This document shows positions 8,519 to 16,765 of a stretch of 64,000 nucleotides of DNA, one piece after another. Every line of letters starts with the position of its first letter. The first letter of the stretch is position 1. A program made the position numbers and the translations under genes. Origin of the DNA: Luteimonas salinisoli (GTDB taxonomy: Bacteria; Pseudomonadota; Gammaproteobacteria; Xanthomonadales; Xanthomonadaceae). The stretch covers positions 1 to 64,000 of the forward strand of contig NZ_JACCKA010000054.1 of assembly GCF_013425525.1 (NCBI RefSeq), given 5' to 3'. Under the pieces are notes generated by a model. That model saw nothing but the letters and a program-made list of their open reading frames with translations, did no database searches and had not been told where the DNA came from.

Positions 8519-9300
8519 ACGCATCGCGATGGGTACGCCTGCCCCTGCTGCTGGCCGCTGCGTTCTGCTGCGCCGCGGCCGCTGCCAACGGCCCGACCTC
8601 GCCCGCAGGGCTGGGCGCCAGCGACGTCGAGGACTGGCGCGAATGGCGGCGCATGAACGACCGCAACGATCTGGAGCGCGACACCCGCGCCCAGCGCGAG
8701 ACGGATGCGGCGCGGCGCCGCACCAGGGAAGCCGAATACCGCACGGCGGTGGACAAGGGCGTGCAGGCCGGCGTCCGCAACGCCCTGTGGGGGCTCAATA
8801 CCTACAACTCCTATGTCGACTTCCGGCGCGCGTTCGATGCGCTGGACGATGGCGACGACGCTTACGACCCCGACCTCGGCGACGGCCCCACCGTCCCTTC
8901 GGCCTGCGCCGAATCGGACGAGTGCAGCGCCTGCTACGCGCGCGCCGTGGAGCGCATCGACTTCAACCGCTTCTGGCTGCACCGCGCCTGGTCGATCACC
9001 CACTCGCACCTGGTGATGGCGAAGAAGGCCACCGCCTTCGGCGACAGCGCCTCCGGTTTCCATGGCATGTCGGGCCTGGCCTGGCAGCTGGGCGGCAAGC
9101 CGGAGATCGAGAAGGCCACCGGCAGCCTGCGCAACACCTACCGCAACAAGTCGCGCGAATACCTCGACAACCTCGAGAGCGCGATGCGCCAGCTCGGCGA
9201 ATGCGAGGCGGAACATTTCGGCGAGCGCGACTGGTACGGGCGCTTCGGCTTCCTCTACGTCAGCTTCATGCGCGGCCGCTACGAGAGCGCCGACCCCTGA
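8515..9300 (+). CDS. Exported hypothetical protein, cysteine-containing
   Basis: This 261-residue protein was not recognised. It has an N-terminal signal peptide (LPLLLAAAFCCAAAAANG) and then a highly charged, probably helical stretch (WREWRRMNDRNDLERDTRAQRE, residues about 43-65). The rest is a mixed region with three closely spaced cysteines (CAESDECSACYARA) and a further one in LGECEAEHFG. The cysteine spacing suggests disulfides or a small metal site in the periplasm. The start overlaps the stop of the preceding exported protein, so the two are very likely made together. Confidence 0.7.
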   Translation: MNASRWVRLPLLLAAAFCCAAAAANGPTSPAGLGASDVEDWREWRRMNDRNDLERDTRAQRETDAARRRTREAEYRTAVDKGVQAGVRNALWGLNTYNSYVDFRRAFDALDDGDDAYDPDLGDGPTVPSACAESDECSACYARAVERIDFNRFWLHRAWSITHSHLVMAKKATAFGDSASGFHGMSGLAWQLGGKPEIEKATGSLRNTYRNKSREYLDNLESAMRQLGECEAEHFGERDWYGRFGFLYVSFMRGRYESADP

Positions 9301-9310
9301 GCGCGGGACG

Positions 9311-9342
9311 AAAAAATGCCCGCGTGCGACGAACACGCGGGC
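9311..9342 (-). terminator. Rho-independent terminator for the EF-hand gene
   Basis: GCCCGCGTG (9318-9326) and CACGCGGGC (9334-9342) form a nine-pair stem with a seven-base loop. On the minus strand the stem is followed by TTTTTT (9311-9316). It lies about 50 bp beyond the stop of the EF-hand gene at 9391 and in the correct orientation for it. On the plus strand no U-tract follows. Confidence 0.85.
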
Positions 9343-9390
9343 GGAGACTACCGACTTTCGGCCTGCCCCTTTTCTGCCACGCTCCCTGAT

Positions 9391-10068
9391 TCAGCGCATC
9401 GGCTGCGGCCGCAACTCCTCGCGGGAGAGGACGCCGTCGCCGTTCTCGTCCATCCAGGCGAAGCCCGCGACCAGTCGCGGCATCTTCTCCCCGACCTCGA
9501 CCCGGCTCAGCCGGCCGTCGCCGTTGAGGTCGGCGGCGGCGAAGCGCTCCTCGAAACGCTTGGCCATCTCCGCCTGGCGTTGCGGGCGCCGGGCCTGGTG
9601 CCAGGCGCGCAGCTCGGCGCGGACGATGTGGCCATCGCCGTTGGCGTCGATGGCATCGAAATGCTGCAGCAGCCCACGCTGTCCGCCGCGACCACGGCCG
9701 CTATCGGTCCCGGCACCCGCTTCGAGTTCGGCGCGGCTGATGCGGCCGTCGCCATCGGCATCCAGGCGTGCGATCCCGCCGTGGCCCATGCCGCCCGTGT
9801 GGCCGCGGCCGCCATGCATGCCCTTGCCCCGGCGGGCGGGACGCTCGTCGGCGTCCAGACGGCCATCGCCATTGCGATCGAGCTGGTCGAAACGCGCGGC
9901 AAGGCGCGGGTGCGCCGCCGCCTCGGCGCGGTCGATCGCGCCGTCGCCGTTGCCGTCGAGCTGCATCCGCCCGTGGCGGGATTCGGCGCCGCCGTTCTGC
10001 GCAGCGGCGGCGGCGCCGAGCGCGCCGAGCGCTACCAGCGTGGCGGTGAACAGGATCCTGGACTTCAT
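9391..10068 (-). CDS. Exported protein with six EF-hand calcium loops
   Basis: This 225-residue protein starts with a signal peptide (ILFTATLVALGALGAAAAAQNG). Six DxNGDGxI-type calcium-binding loops follow: LDGNGDGAIDRAE, LDRNGDGRLDADE, LDADGDGRISRAE, IDANGDGHIVRAE, ADLNGDGRLSRVE and MDENGDGVLSREE. All six keep the Asp/Asn, Gly and final Glu ligands. A Gly/His/Arg-rich spacer separates loops 2 and 3. Similar calmodulin-like exported proteins occur widely in Xanthomonadaceae, without known partners. ATG at 10068 is chosen because GGAGACC lies just upstream; an in-frame ATG 13 codons earlier lacks that. The gene ends at its own terminator. Confidence 0.88.
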   Translation of the reverse strand: MKSRILFTATLVALGALGAAAAAQNGGAESRHGRMQLDGNGDGAIDRAEAAAHPRLAARFDQLDRNGDGRLDADERPARRGKGMHGGRGHTGGMGHGGIARLDADGDGRISRAELEAGAGTDSGRGRGGQRGLLQHFDAIDANGDGHIVRAELRAWHQARRPQRQAEMAKRFEERFAAADLNGDGRLSRVEVGEKMPRLVAGFAWMDENGDGVLSREELRPQPMR

Positions 10069-10207
10069 TGCGGTCTCCGTAGCTGCGGCCATGCGCCGCC
10101 CGTGCACTGGACAACGCCGCGGCCGGCGCCGGCGTTGACACCCGGGCTGCCGCGTTCAGGGCGCGGACAGTCGCGGCGCCTGCGATCCGCGCGGGTATGC
10201 TGTCGGC

Positions 10208-10786
10208 GTGAAGCGCGCTCTCGCCCGTTCCGTGTCGATCCTCGGCCATCCGCTGCTGATGCTGCCGCTGGCGCTGCTGCTGCCGGCGGCGGTCGGGGGC
10301 ATGCCGGGGACGGCACCCACCGCGGTCGCCTTCGCCGCCGCCGCCGCACTGGTCATGGGCTGGTCGTGGCGCAGGGTGCGGACCGGCCGCTGGGCCCATG
10401 TCGACGCCAGCGCCGCCGACGAGCGGCGTTCGCTGCACCGGTTCCTGCTGCCGGTGCTGGCGGCGGCCGCGATACTGGCCCTGCGCGCAACACCCGGCGT
10501 GTCCGCCTACCTTGCGCTGTCGGCGCTGATCGTCGCCGCGGCGGTGCTGTCCTCGCGCTGGTGCAAGCTGTCGCTGCACGCGGCCTTCGCGGTGTTCTGC
10601 GCGCTGATGCTGCTGCGCTGGTCGGCCTGGGCCGGTGCCGCGGCCCTGGCGTTCGCCACCGCCGTGTTGTGGTCGCGGCTGGCGCTGGCGCGGCACCGTC
10701 CGCGTGACCTGTTCGCGGGAATCGCCGCCGGCGCCGCGGCGGCGGCGCTGTCCTGGCCCCTCGTGCCGCAGTGGCCGGCGCCATGA
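10208..10786 (+). CDS. PAP2-like integral membrane phosphatase-fold protein
   Basis: This 192-residue protein has five or six hydrophobic helices. The third PAP2-superfamily motif, S-R-x5-H-x3-D, is matched exactly by [12 protein letters not shown] (about residues 160-171). [13 protein letters not shown] (about 122-134) corresponds to the second motif region, with its His. The first motif (K-x6-R-P) is not clearly kept, so catalytic activity is uncertain; members act on lipid pyrophosphates or phosphatidic acid at the membrane. The stop overlaps the start of bpt (ATGA), so the two are cotranscribed, though no functional link is obvious. Confidence 0.72.
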   Translation: MKRALARSVSILGHPLLMLPLALLLPAAVGGMPGTAPTAVAFAAAAALVMGWSWRRVRTGRWAHVDASAADERRSLHRFLLPVLAAAAILALRATPGVSAYLALSALIVAAAVLSSRWCKLSLHAAFAVFCALMLLRWSAWAGAAALAFATAVLWSRLALARHRPRDLFAGIAAGAAAAALSWPLVPQWPAP

Positions 10787-11505
10787 GCGTCGGCGACTCC
10801 GACTCCCTGCGGCTGTTCCACACCGGGCTGCATCCGTGCGGCTACTGGCCCGACCGTGTCGCACGCGACCTGGTGCTCGACCCGCGCGATCCGCGCCTGC
10901 CGCAGTTCTACCCGCAGGCCCTGCAGTGGGGCTTCCGCCGCTCCGGCGACATCGTCTACCGGCCGCACTGCCAGGGCTGCCGCGCCTGCGTGGCCGTGCG
11001 CATCCCGGTGGCGCGCTTCCGTCCCGATCGCAGCCAGCGCCGCTGCCTGGCCCGCAACGCCGATGTCGAGGCGCGCGTGACGCCGGCCGAACGCAGCGAC
11101 GAGCGCCTGGCGCTGTACCGGCGCTACCTGCGCGCGCGCCACCCCCAGGGCGGCATGGACGACCACGGCGCCGCCGAGTTCGACCAGTTCCTGCTCGGCA
11201 GCTGGACCAGCGGCCGCTTCCTGGAACTGCGCCTGCACGGGCGGCTGCTGGCGCTGGCCGCCACCGACCTCACCGAGCACGCGCTGTCGGCGGTCTATAC
11301 CTTCTACGACCCGGACGAAGCGGCACGCAGCCCCGGTACCCTGGCGATCCTGCAGCAGATCCAGTGGGCGCAGCGCGAGGGCCGCCACCACCTCTATCTC
11401 GGCTACTGGATCGACGGCCACGGCAAGATGGACTACAAGCGCAGGTTCCGGCCGCTCGAGGCCTTCGACGGCCGGCGCTGGGCGCCGCTGGGGACCTCGC
11501 CGTAG
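10783..11505 (+). CDS. bpt: Aspartate/glutamate leucyltransferase (Bpt/Ate family)
   Basis: This 240-residue aminoacyl-tRNA-protein transferase adds leucine to N-terminal Asp or Glu of proteins, marking them for ClpS-ClpAP degradation (bacterial N-end rule). The N-terminal domain has HPCGYWPDR and the cysteine pair in [18 protein letters not shown]. The C-terminal GNAT-like domain has [29 protein letters not shown] and a typical end. The start at 10783 (MSVGDSD) overlaps the preceding stop; an in-frame ATG four codons upstream is less likely. The length is normal for the family (230-250). Confidence 0.92.
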   Translation: MSVGDSDSLRLFHTGLHPCGYWPDRVARDLVLDPRDPRLPQFYPQALQWGFRRSGDIVYRPHCQGCRACVAVRIPVARFRPDRSQRRCLARNADVEARVTPAERSDERLALYRRYLRARHPQGGMDDHGAAEFDQFLLGSWTSGRFLELRLHGRLLALAATDLTEHALSAVYTFYDPDEAARSPGTLAILQQIQWAQREGRHHLYLGYWIDGHGKMDYKRRFRPLEAFDGRRWAPLGTSP

Positions 11506-11522
11506 ACATGTGCCCCGATCTT

Positions 11523-11567
11523 CGTAGGCGCGATCCTCGCAGGCGCGATCCCCGCGGGCGCGGGCGC
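11523..11567. repeat. Three tandem 15-bp units after bpt
   Basis: CGTAGGCGCGATCCT (11523-11537), CGCAGGCGCGATCCC (11538-11552) and CGCGGGCGCGGGCGC (11553-11567) form a degenerating tandem array. It lies in the 104-bp gap between bpt and the next gene. It resembles the arm sequence of the dispersed GTAGGAGCG repeats but lacks their palindrome. Confidence 0.6.
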
Positions 11568-11609
11568 CCGCCCGGCCCGTGCCGTTCCCCCACCGACCGG
11601 CCCGCTGCC

Positions 11610-12860
11610 ATGACCCGATCCACTCGCATGTTCGCCGCCCTGCTCGCCTGCACGGGTCTTCTGGCCAGCGCCGGCTGCCTGCGCGTCAACGTGCACGGCG
11701 ATCCCCACGCTTACCGCGAAGCCATGTCCGACTCCGACCTGCGCCTGGCCACCTACAACGTCTCGCTCTACTCCGACCAGGCCGGCGGCCTGGTCCGGCG
11801 CCTGCAGGGGGGCGACGCCGATGCAGGCAAGGTGGCCGCGGTGCTGCAGCGCGTACGTCCGGACGTGGTGCTGCTCAACGAGTTCGACCACGACGCCGAC
11901 GGCCGCGCCGCCGATCTGTTTCAGCGCCGGTACCTGGAGGTGCCGCAGCCCGGCGGCGGCGAGGCGCTGCACTACCGCTACCGGTACTTCGCCCCGGTCA
12001 ATACCGGCGTGCCCAGCGGCCTCGACCTGGACGGCGACGGCAGCGTCGGCGGCGAAGGGCGCGCCCGCGGCAACGACGCCTGGGGCTACGGACTGCACCC
12101 GGGCCAGTACGGGATGCTGCTGCTTTCGAAGCATCCGATCGACCGCGCCGCGGCGCGCACCTTCCAGCACCTGCGCTGGAGCGCGATGCCCGGCGCGCGC
12201 CGCCCCGTCGACCCGGCATCCGGCGCGCCCTGGCATCCGGACGCGGTGTGGACGCGGCTGCGGCTGTCTTCGAAGTCGCACTGGGACGTGCCGGTACGCA
12301 CCCCGGCGGGCATGCTGCACGTGCTCGCCTCGCACCCTACCCCGCCGGTGTTCGACGGCCCCGAGGACCGCAACGGCGCGCGCAATGCCGACGAGATCCG
12401 GCTGTGGAGGGAGTACGTCTCGACGGGCGAGCGGCCGTGGCTATGCGACGACGCCGGCCGCTGCGGCGGACTGGATGCCGGCGCGCGCTTCGTGATCCTC
12501 GGCGATCTCAACAACGATCCGGTCGACGGCGATGGCCGCCACGAGGCGATCCTGGAACTGCTGGAGCATCCGCGGGTACTGCGCCACGCCACGCCGTCCA
12601 GCGCGGGCGCCGCGGCGGCCGCGCTGCACGCCCCGGCGGTCGCCGGGCGGCGCCGCGGCAACCCCGCCCACGCCACCGGCGATTTCGGCCCGGTCGGGCC
12701 GCTGCGGCTCGACTACGTGCTGCCCTCGACGGGCTTCGCGATGCTGGCCAACGGAGTGTTCTGGCCGGCGCCCGGCGACCCCGCCGCGGCGATCGTCGAC
12801 GGTACCGACCACCGCCTGGTGTGGGTGGACGTGCGCGTGCCGACGACCGGGGCCGACTAG
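11610..12860 (+). CDS. Exported endonuclease/exonuclease/phosphatase-family lipoprotein
   Basis: This 416-residue protein carries a lipoprotein signal (FAALLACTGLLASAGC, lipobox Cys about residue 24). An exonuclease-endonuclease-phosphatase domain follows. The family blocks are LATYNVSLY (Asn), VVLLNEFDHD (metal Glu), ILGDLNNDPVDGDG (Asp/Asn), LRLDYVLPS and GTDHRLVWVDV (Asp-His pair). The substrate cannot be told; members include extracellular nucleases, phosphatases and sphingomyelinases. Because it is exported, a role in nutrient phosphate or nucleic-acid degradation is plausible. It is convergent with the small hypothetical gene at 12910. Confidence 0.83.
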   Translation: MTRSTRMFAALLACTGLLASAGCLRVNVHGDPHAYREAMSDSDLRLATYNVSLYSDQAGGLVRRLQGGDADAGKVAAVLQRVRPDVVLLNEFDHDADGRAADLFQRRYLEVPQPGGGEALHYRYRYFAPVNTGVPSGLDLDGDGSVGGEGRARGNDAWGYGLHPGQYGMLLLSKHPIDRAAARTFQHLRWSAMPGARRPVDPASGAPWHPDAVWTRLRLSSKSHWDVPVRTPAGMLHVLASHPTPPVFDGPEDRNGARNADEIRLWREYVSTGERPWLCDDAGRCGGLDAGARFVILGDLNNDPVDGDGRHEAILELLEHPRVLRHATPSSAGAAAAALHAPAVAGRRRGNPAHATGDFGPVGPLRLDYVLPSTGFAMLANGVFWPAPGDPAAAIVDGTDHRLVWVDVRVPTTGAD

Positions 12861-12909
12861 CGGCAGCGCCGTGGCCGGCGGCGGGTACGCCGGCAGAGCG
12901 GCCGTCCCG

Positions 12910-13233
12910 CTACGACCCTTCGGAGGACGACGCCTCGACGGCGGCGGGCGCGGGCGCAGCGCTGCGCGGCCCGAAGCCGAAGCTGCCGTCGCTCTGGGTG
13001 GAGACGATCATCCGCACCATGGCGCCGGGCACCATCAGCTCGACGGTCACCTCGCCGCCCTGCTCGGTGCGGCCGCGCAGGGTCATCTCGATCATCGCCC
13101 CGCCGGTGTCGATCTCGTCGCAGGCGACGTGCGCGCCCATCTCGCTCTCGCGCAGGTAGGGCTTGATCGCCTCGCCCAGCACCTCGAGCGCCTGCGGATG
13201 GAAGAACACGGCGTAGCCGTGGTGTGCGTTCAT
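12910..13233 (-). CDS. Small hypothetical protein
   Basis: This 107-residue cytosolic protein was not recognised. It is balanced in charge and predicted mixed alpha/beta: AVFFHPQALEVLGEAIKPYL, then DEIDTGGAMIEMTLRGRT and GEVTVELMVPGAMVRMIV as probable strands. The tail is Ala/Ser/Glu-rich. A strong AGGAG ribosome-binding site lies seven bases before the ATG at 13233. It lies 100 bp downstream of purT on the same strand, but nothing connects it to purine synthesis. Confidence 0.7.
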   Translation of the reverse strand: MNAHHGYAVFFHPQALEVLGEAIKPYLRESEMGAHVACDEIDTGGAMIEMTLRGRTEQGGEVTVELMVPGAMVRMIVSTQSDGSFGFGPRSAAPAPAAVEASSSEGS

Positions 13234-13333
13234 GCGGGATCTCCTGGATGTTCTGCGGGGCGGCTGCCGCGCCGCCGCGCGATCGGCCGGATGTTGCGTG
13301 CGGACCGTCGCGCGAGCCGCGACCGCGGCGCGC

Positions 13334-14545
13334 CTAGACCAGCGCGATCGAGATCGCCGCTGCGGCCTCGCGGGCGATGCGGCGCGCCTCGTCGACGTCG
13401 CCGCCGCGCGCCAGTGTCACGCCCACCCGGCGCTGGCCCTCGACGCGGGGCTTGCCGAACAGGCGCAGCGCCGAATCCGGCACGCGCAGCGCCGCCTCGA
13501 CGTTGCCGAACACCGGCACGCCCGTGCCCTCGGCCAGCAGCGCGCAGGACGCCGAGGGACCGAGCTGGCGGATCGCCGGCACCGGCAGCCCGAGGATGGC
13601 GCGCGCGTGCAGCGCGAACTGGCTGAGCTCCTGCGAGGCCAGGGTGACCAGGCCGGTATCGTGCGGGCGCGGCGAGACCTCCGAGAACCAGACCTCGTCG
13701 CCGTCGACGAACAGTTCGACGCCGAACAGGCCCCAGCCGCCGAGATCGTCGGTGATGCGCCGCGCGATGTCCTGCGCGCGCGCCAGCGCCGTGGCGGACA
13801 TCGGCTGCGGCTGCCAGCTCTCGCGGTAGTCGCCGTCGCGCTGCAGGTGGCCGACCGGCGCGCAGAAGTCGGTGCCGCCGGCATGGCGCAGGGTGAGCAG
13901 GGTGATCTCGTACTCGAAGTCGACGAAGCCCTCGACGATCGCGCGCCCGGCGCCGGCGCGGCCGCCGGTCTGGGCGGTGTCCCAGGCGCGGTCGATGTCG
14001 GCCTCGTCGCGCACCAGCGACTGGCCCTTGCCCGAGGACGACATCACCGGCTTGACCACGCAGGGCAGGCCGATCTCCGCCACCGCGGCGCGGTACTCGT
14101 CGCGGGTGTCGACGAAGCGGTAGGGCGAGGTCGGCAGGCCCAGGGTCTCGGCGGCCAGGCGGCGGATGCCTTCGCGGTCCATGGTCAGCCATGCCGCCCG
14201 CGCCGTGGGGATCACCCGCGTGGCGCTGCCGGCGGCGGCCAGCTCCCGCTCCAACTCGACCAGGGTGGGGGTATGGATCGCCTCGATCTCCGGCACCACC
14301 AGGGCCGGCCGCTCCTCCGCCACCAGCGCGCGCAGCGCGGCGCCGTCGAGCATGTCGATCACGTGGCTGCGGTGCGCCACCTGCATCGCCGGGGCATCGG
14401 CGTAGCGGTCGGCGGCGATCACCTCCACGCCGAGGCGCTGCAGCTCGATCGCCACCTCCTTGCCCAGTTCGCCCGAACCCAGCAGCAGCACGCGGGTGGC
14501 GCGGGGGGACAGCGGGGTGCCGAGGGCGACCATGCGGGGCTCCAT
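13334..14545 (-). CDS. purT: Formate-dependent phosphoribosylglycinamide formyltransferase
   Basis: This 403-residue ATP-grasp enzyme makes formyl-GAR from GAR, formate and ATP in purine synthesis, the folate-independent alternative to PurN. Recognisable blocks are [17 protein letters not shown] (N-terminal preATP-grasp), [14 protein letters not shown] (ATP-binding loop), [27 protein letters not shown] (metal-binding Glu residues) and [15 protein letters not shown]. The start is placed at MEPRMVALG (14545), which follows the usual PurT N-terminus; the frame is open 33 codons further. purA lies about 47 kb away, so purine genes are scattered. It is divergent from the SPFH gene across a 146-bp region. 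Confidence 0.94.
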   Translation of the reverse strand: MEPRMVALGTPLSPRATRVLLLGSGELGKEVAIELQRLGVEVIAADRYADAPAMQVAHRSHVIDMLDGAALRALVAEERPALVVPEIEAIHTPTLVELERELAAAGSATRVIPTARAAWLTMDREGIRRLAAETLGLPTSPYRFVDTRDEYRAAVAEIGLPCVVKPVMSSSGKGQSLVRDEADIDRAWDTAQTGGRAGAGRAIVEGFVDFEYEITLLTLRHAGGTDFCAPVGHLQRDGDYRESWQPQPMSATALARAQDIARRITDDLGGWGLFGVELFVDGDEVWFSEVSPRPHDTGLVTLASQELSQFALHARAILGLPVPAIRQLGPSASCALLAEGTGVPVFGNVEAALRVPDSALRLFGKPRVEGQRRVGVTLARGGDVDEARRIAREAAAAISIALV

Positions 14546-14626
14546 CGCGAATGGGCCGCCATTGTATTCGCGGTCCGCCGCCCTCCCGGCACCGCGAGCG
14601 AGCGGGACCGCCGGGGGCCGAGCCGC

Positions 14627-14655
14627 TTTACAGATAGATATCATTCTGATATCAA
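14627..14655 (+). promoter_or_regulatory. Promoter with palindromic operator before the SPFH-Arc operon
   Basis: TTTACA (14627-14632) and TATCAA (14650-14655), 17 bp apart, make a plausible sigma-70 promoter. Between and across them lies the perfect inverted repeat GATATCATTCTGATATC (14637-14653, 7-bp arms, 3-bp centre). The operon downstream encodes an Arc-type ribbon-helix-helix protein, so the palindrome is a likely autoregulatory operator. This is inference from position and symmetry. Confidence 0.6.
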
Positions 14656-14691
14656 TTCCTCGACGCCCATTGGGGGCAGGGGAGACATCCG

Positions 14692-15555
14692 ATGAAAGAG
14701 AATCCGATCCGCTCGCTGCCGGGCATCCCGATGCTGCTGGCGATGCTGGCGCTGCTGCTGGTCTGCGGCTACGTCTTCGTGCGCGGCCTGGACGGCAACG
14801 ATTCCGTGCTGATCGGCGGCGCCCTGCTGGTCGGCGCGGTGGCGGCGCTGTCCCTGATCGGTCTGTACATGGTCGAGCCCAACCAGTCCGCGGTGCTCAG
14901 CCTGTTCGGCAAGTACGTCGGCACCGTGCACGACAACGGCCTGCGCTGGAACAACCCGTTCTTCACCAAGCGCAAGGTGTCGCTGCGGGTGCGCAACTTC
15001 GAGAGCGGCAGGCTCAAGGTCAACGAGCTCGACGGCAGCCCGATCGAGATCGCCGCGGTGATCGTGTGGCGGGTGGTGGACTCGGCCGAGGCGGTATTCA
15101 ACGTCGACGACTACGAGAGCTTCGTGCACATCCAGTCAGAGGCGGCGCTGCGGGCGATGGCGACCACCTACCCCTACGACCAGCACGAGGACGGCCAGAT
15201 CTCGCTGCGCAGCCACCCCGCCGAGATCTCCGACCGGCTCAAGGAGCATCTCGACGAGCGCCTGACCTCGGCGGGCGTCGACGTGCTGGAGGCGCGCATC
15301 AGCCACCTCGCCTACGCGGCCGAGATCGCCCACGCCATGCTGCAGCGGCAGCAGGCCAACGCCGTGGTCGCGGCGCGTGCGCGGATCGTCGCCGGCGCCT
15401 GCGGCATGGTCGAGATGGCCCTGGCCGAGCTGCAGAAGAGCGGCGTGGTGGCGCTGGACGAGGAGCGCAAGGCGGCGATGGTCAGCAACCTGCTGGTGGT
15501 GCTGTGCGGCGATCGCGGCACCCAGCCGGTGGTCAATGCCGGATCGCTGTACTGA
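14692..15555 (+). CDS. SPFH-domain (slipin/band 7-like) membrane protein
   Basis: This 287-residue protein has two N-terminal membrane segments ([17 protein letters not shown] and [22 protein letters not shown]). The SPFH/band-7 domain follows, with [32 protein letters not shown] and [16 protein letters not shown], and then a coiled helical region that drives ring-like oligomerisation. Such proteins organise membrane microdomains and partner with small NfeD-like or peptidase proteins. Here the partner may be the small membrane protein that follows. It is the first gene of an operon with the membrane protein and an Arc-type regulator, behind the palindromic promoter at 14627. Confidence 0.87.
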   Translation: MKENPIRSLPGIPMLLAMLALLLVCGYVFVRGLDGNDSVLIGGALLVGAVAALSLIGLYMVEPNQSAVLSLFGKYVGTVHDNGLRWNNPFFTKRKVSLRVRNFESGRLKVNELDGSPIEIAAVIVWRVVDSAEAVFNVDDYESFVHIQSEAALRAMATTYPYDQHEDGQISLRSHPAEISDRLKEHLDERLTSAGVDVLEARISHLAYAAEIAHAMLQRQQANAVVAARARIVAGACGMVEMALAELQKSGVVALDEERKAAMVSNLLVVLCGDRGTQPVVNAGSLY

Positions 15556-15562
15556 GGCGGAC

Positions 15563-15841
15563 GTGACCGACGGCCTGGTCCTGCCGCTGATCGTCGCCGC
15601 CAGCAGCCTGCCGGCGTTGCTGGCCGCGCGCGCCTTCGCCGCCGACCGGCCGCGGCTGGCCAGGCTGATGCGGCTGGTCGCGGTGGCGATCCTCGCCGGA
15701 GCGGCCGGCTTGGCCTGGGCCGGCGACGACCGCGACCGGATCGTGGCGGTCGCGGTGGTGCTGGCGCTGGCGGTCAACGGTCTCGGATTGGCGGTGCTGC
15801 TCGATGCGCTGCGCGCCCGCGCCGGGGGCCGGCGGCGATGA
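15563..15841 (+). CDS. Small membrane protein of the SPFH operon
   Basis: This 92-residue protein starts at GTG (15563), preceded by GAGGCGG. It has three hydrophobic helices ([39 protein letters not shown] and [21 protein letters not shown]) and a basic C-terminus (RARAGGRRR). No family was recognised. It starts 7 bp after the SPFH stop and its own stop overlaps the start of the Arc-type gene, so the three genes form a tightly packed unit. Confidence 0.75.
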   Translation: MTDGLVLPLIVAASSLPALLAARAFAADRPRLARLMRLVAVAILAGAAGLAWAGDDRDRIVAVAVVLALAVNGLGLAVLLDALRARAGGRRR

Positions 15842-16026
15842 GCCTCAAGAAGAGCTACCCGCTGCGCATCAACGCCGGGATCCTGGCGGCGGTGCAGCGC
15901 TGGTCCGACGACGAGTTGCGCAGCCTCAACGCCCAGATCGAATACGTGCTGCGCGAGGCGCTGCGCAGGGAGGGGCGCCTGCCGCGAACGCCGGAACCTG
16001 GAGACCAGGCCGACCAGGGCCCCTGA
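15838..16026 (+). CDS. Arc-family ribbon-helix-helix DNA-binding protein
   Basis: This 62-residue protein begins [25 protein letters not shown]. That matches the N-terminal strand and first helix of Arc-type repressors, where KSYPLRI is the DNA-contacting beta strand. SLNAQIEYVLREAL is the second helix that completes the dimer. The tail is acidic and proline-rich. It is encoded with an overlap (ATGA) behind the small membrane protein. The GATATCA/TGATATC palindrome in the operon promoter is its most likely target. Small Arc-like genes next to SPFH genes are common in Xanthomonadaceae, but their function is not established. Confidence 0.82.
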   Translation: MSLKKSYPLRINAGILAAVQRWSDDELRSLNAQIEYVLREALRREGRLPRTPEPGDQADQGP

Positions 16027-16132
16027 GCCGGTGCCGCCCTGTCCGCCGATGCGATCGAACCAGTCAACCCCGCCGGCAGGCGCCGGCCCCCGCGGCCATC
16101 GGCCGCCCCGTTCCGACCGAAAGGAGATCGAC

Positions 16133-16519
16133 ATGCACCACCGCTCGTTCCGATATGCACTCGCACTCCTGGCCGCGATGGCCGTTTCCGCCGCCTGGGC
16201 GCAGAGCCCGGGCGAACGCGCCACGCGGGTGCTCGACCAGCTGGAGGCCGGCGAGTACGAAGCGATCGCGGAAACCTTCGACCCGCAGATGCGCGCCGCG
16301 ATCGACGCCGACCGCCTGCGCCAGGCATGGACCTCGCTGCCGCAGCAGGTGGGAGCGCTGCAGTCGCGCGGCGCGCCGGTCGAGGCCCGGCAGGGACCGT
16401 ACGACGTGGTGGTCGTGCCGCTGCAGTACGAGCGTGCGGCCGTCGACGCCGTCATCAGCTTCGACGCGGAATCCCGCCTGGCCGGCCTGCTGCTGCAGCC
16501 CGCGGCGGCCGGTGAGTAG
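16133..16519 (+). CDS. Exported DUF3887 protein
   Basis: This 128-residue protein has a signal peptide (YALALLAAMAVSAAWAQS) and one DUF3887-type domain: RVLDQLEAGEYEAIAETFDPQMR, then LRQAWTSLPQQVGALQSRG and a strand-rich end (YDVVVVPLQYERAAVDAVISFD). AAGGAG lies just before the ATG at 16133. It is clearly paralogous to the N-terminal 110 residues of the hydrolase encoded 250 bp downstream, suggesting a local duplication. The function is unknown; such domains often accompany peptidases or hydrolases. Confidence 0.8.
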   Translation: MHHRSFRYALALLAAMAVSAAWAQSPGERATRVLDQLEAGEYEAIAETFDPQMRAAIDADRLRQAWTSLPQQVGALQSRGAPVEARQGPYDVVVVPLQYERAAVDAVISFDAESRLAGLLLQPAAAGE

Positions 16520-16600
16520 TTCCGTCGCGCCCGCCTTCCGGTCTTCCGGGGGGCGGCGGCGCTCCGTAATGTCCCGCCAACCCGGAGGAAGAAACCCGAC

Positions 16601-16762
16601 ATGACGCACTGGAACTACAAGGTAGCGGTGGTGGAGAGCACCGACCCCGCCGAGATGGAAAAGCAGTTCGAGCAGCACGATGCGCGCGGCTGGGAGCTGG
16701 TGAGCCTCACCCAGATGCCGGTACTGAGCATGGTGGCGGTTTTCCGGAAGGCGCGGGGCTGA
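16601..16762 (+). CDS. Small DUF4177-like protein
   Basis: This 53-residue protein is preceded by GGAGGAAG. The sequence MTHWNYKVAVVESTD, then EKQFEQHDARGWELVSLTQM and MVAVFRKARG, matches the small DUF4177 pattern of a two-strand, one-helix, two-strand protein with a central GWELV. The function is unknown. It lies 3 bp before the hydrolase gene and is probably cotranslated with it. Confidence 0.82.
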   Translation: MTHWNYKVAVVESTDPAEMEKQFEQHDARGWELVSLTQMPVLSMVAVFRKARG

Positions 16763-16765
16763 GCC

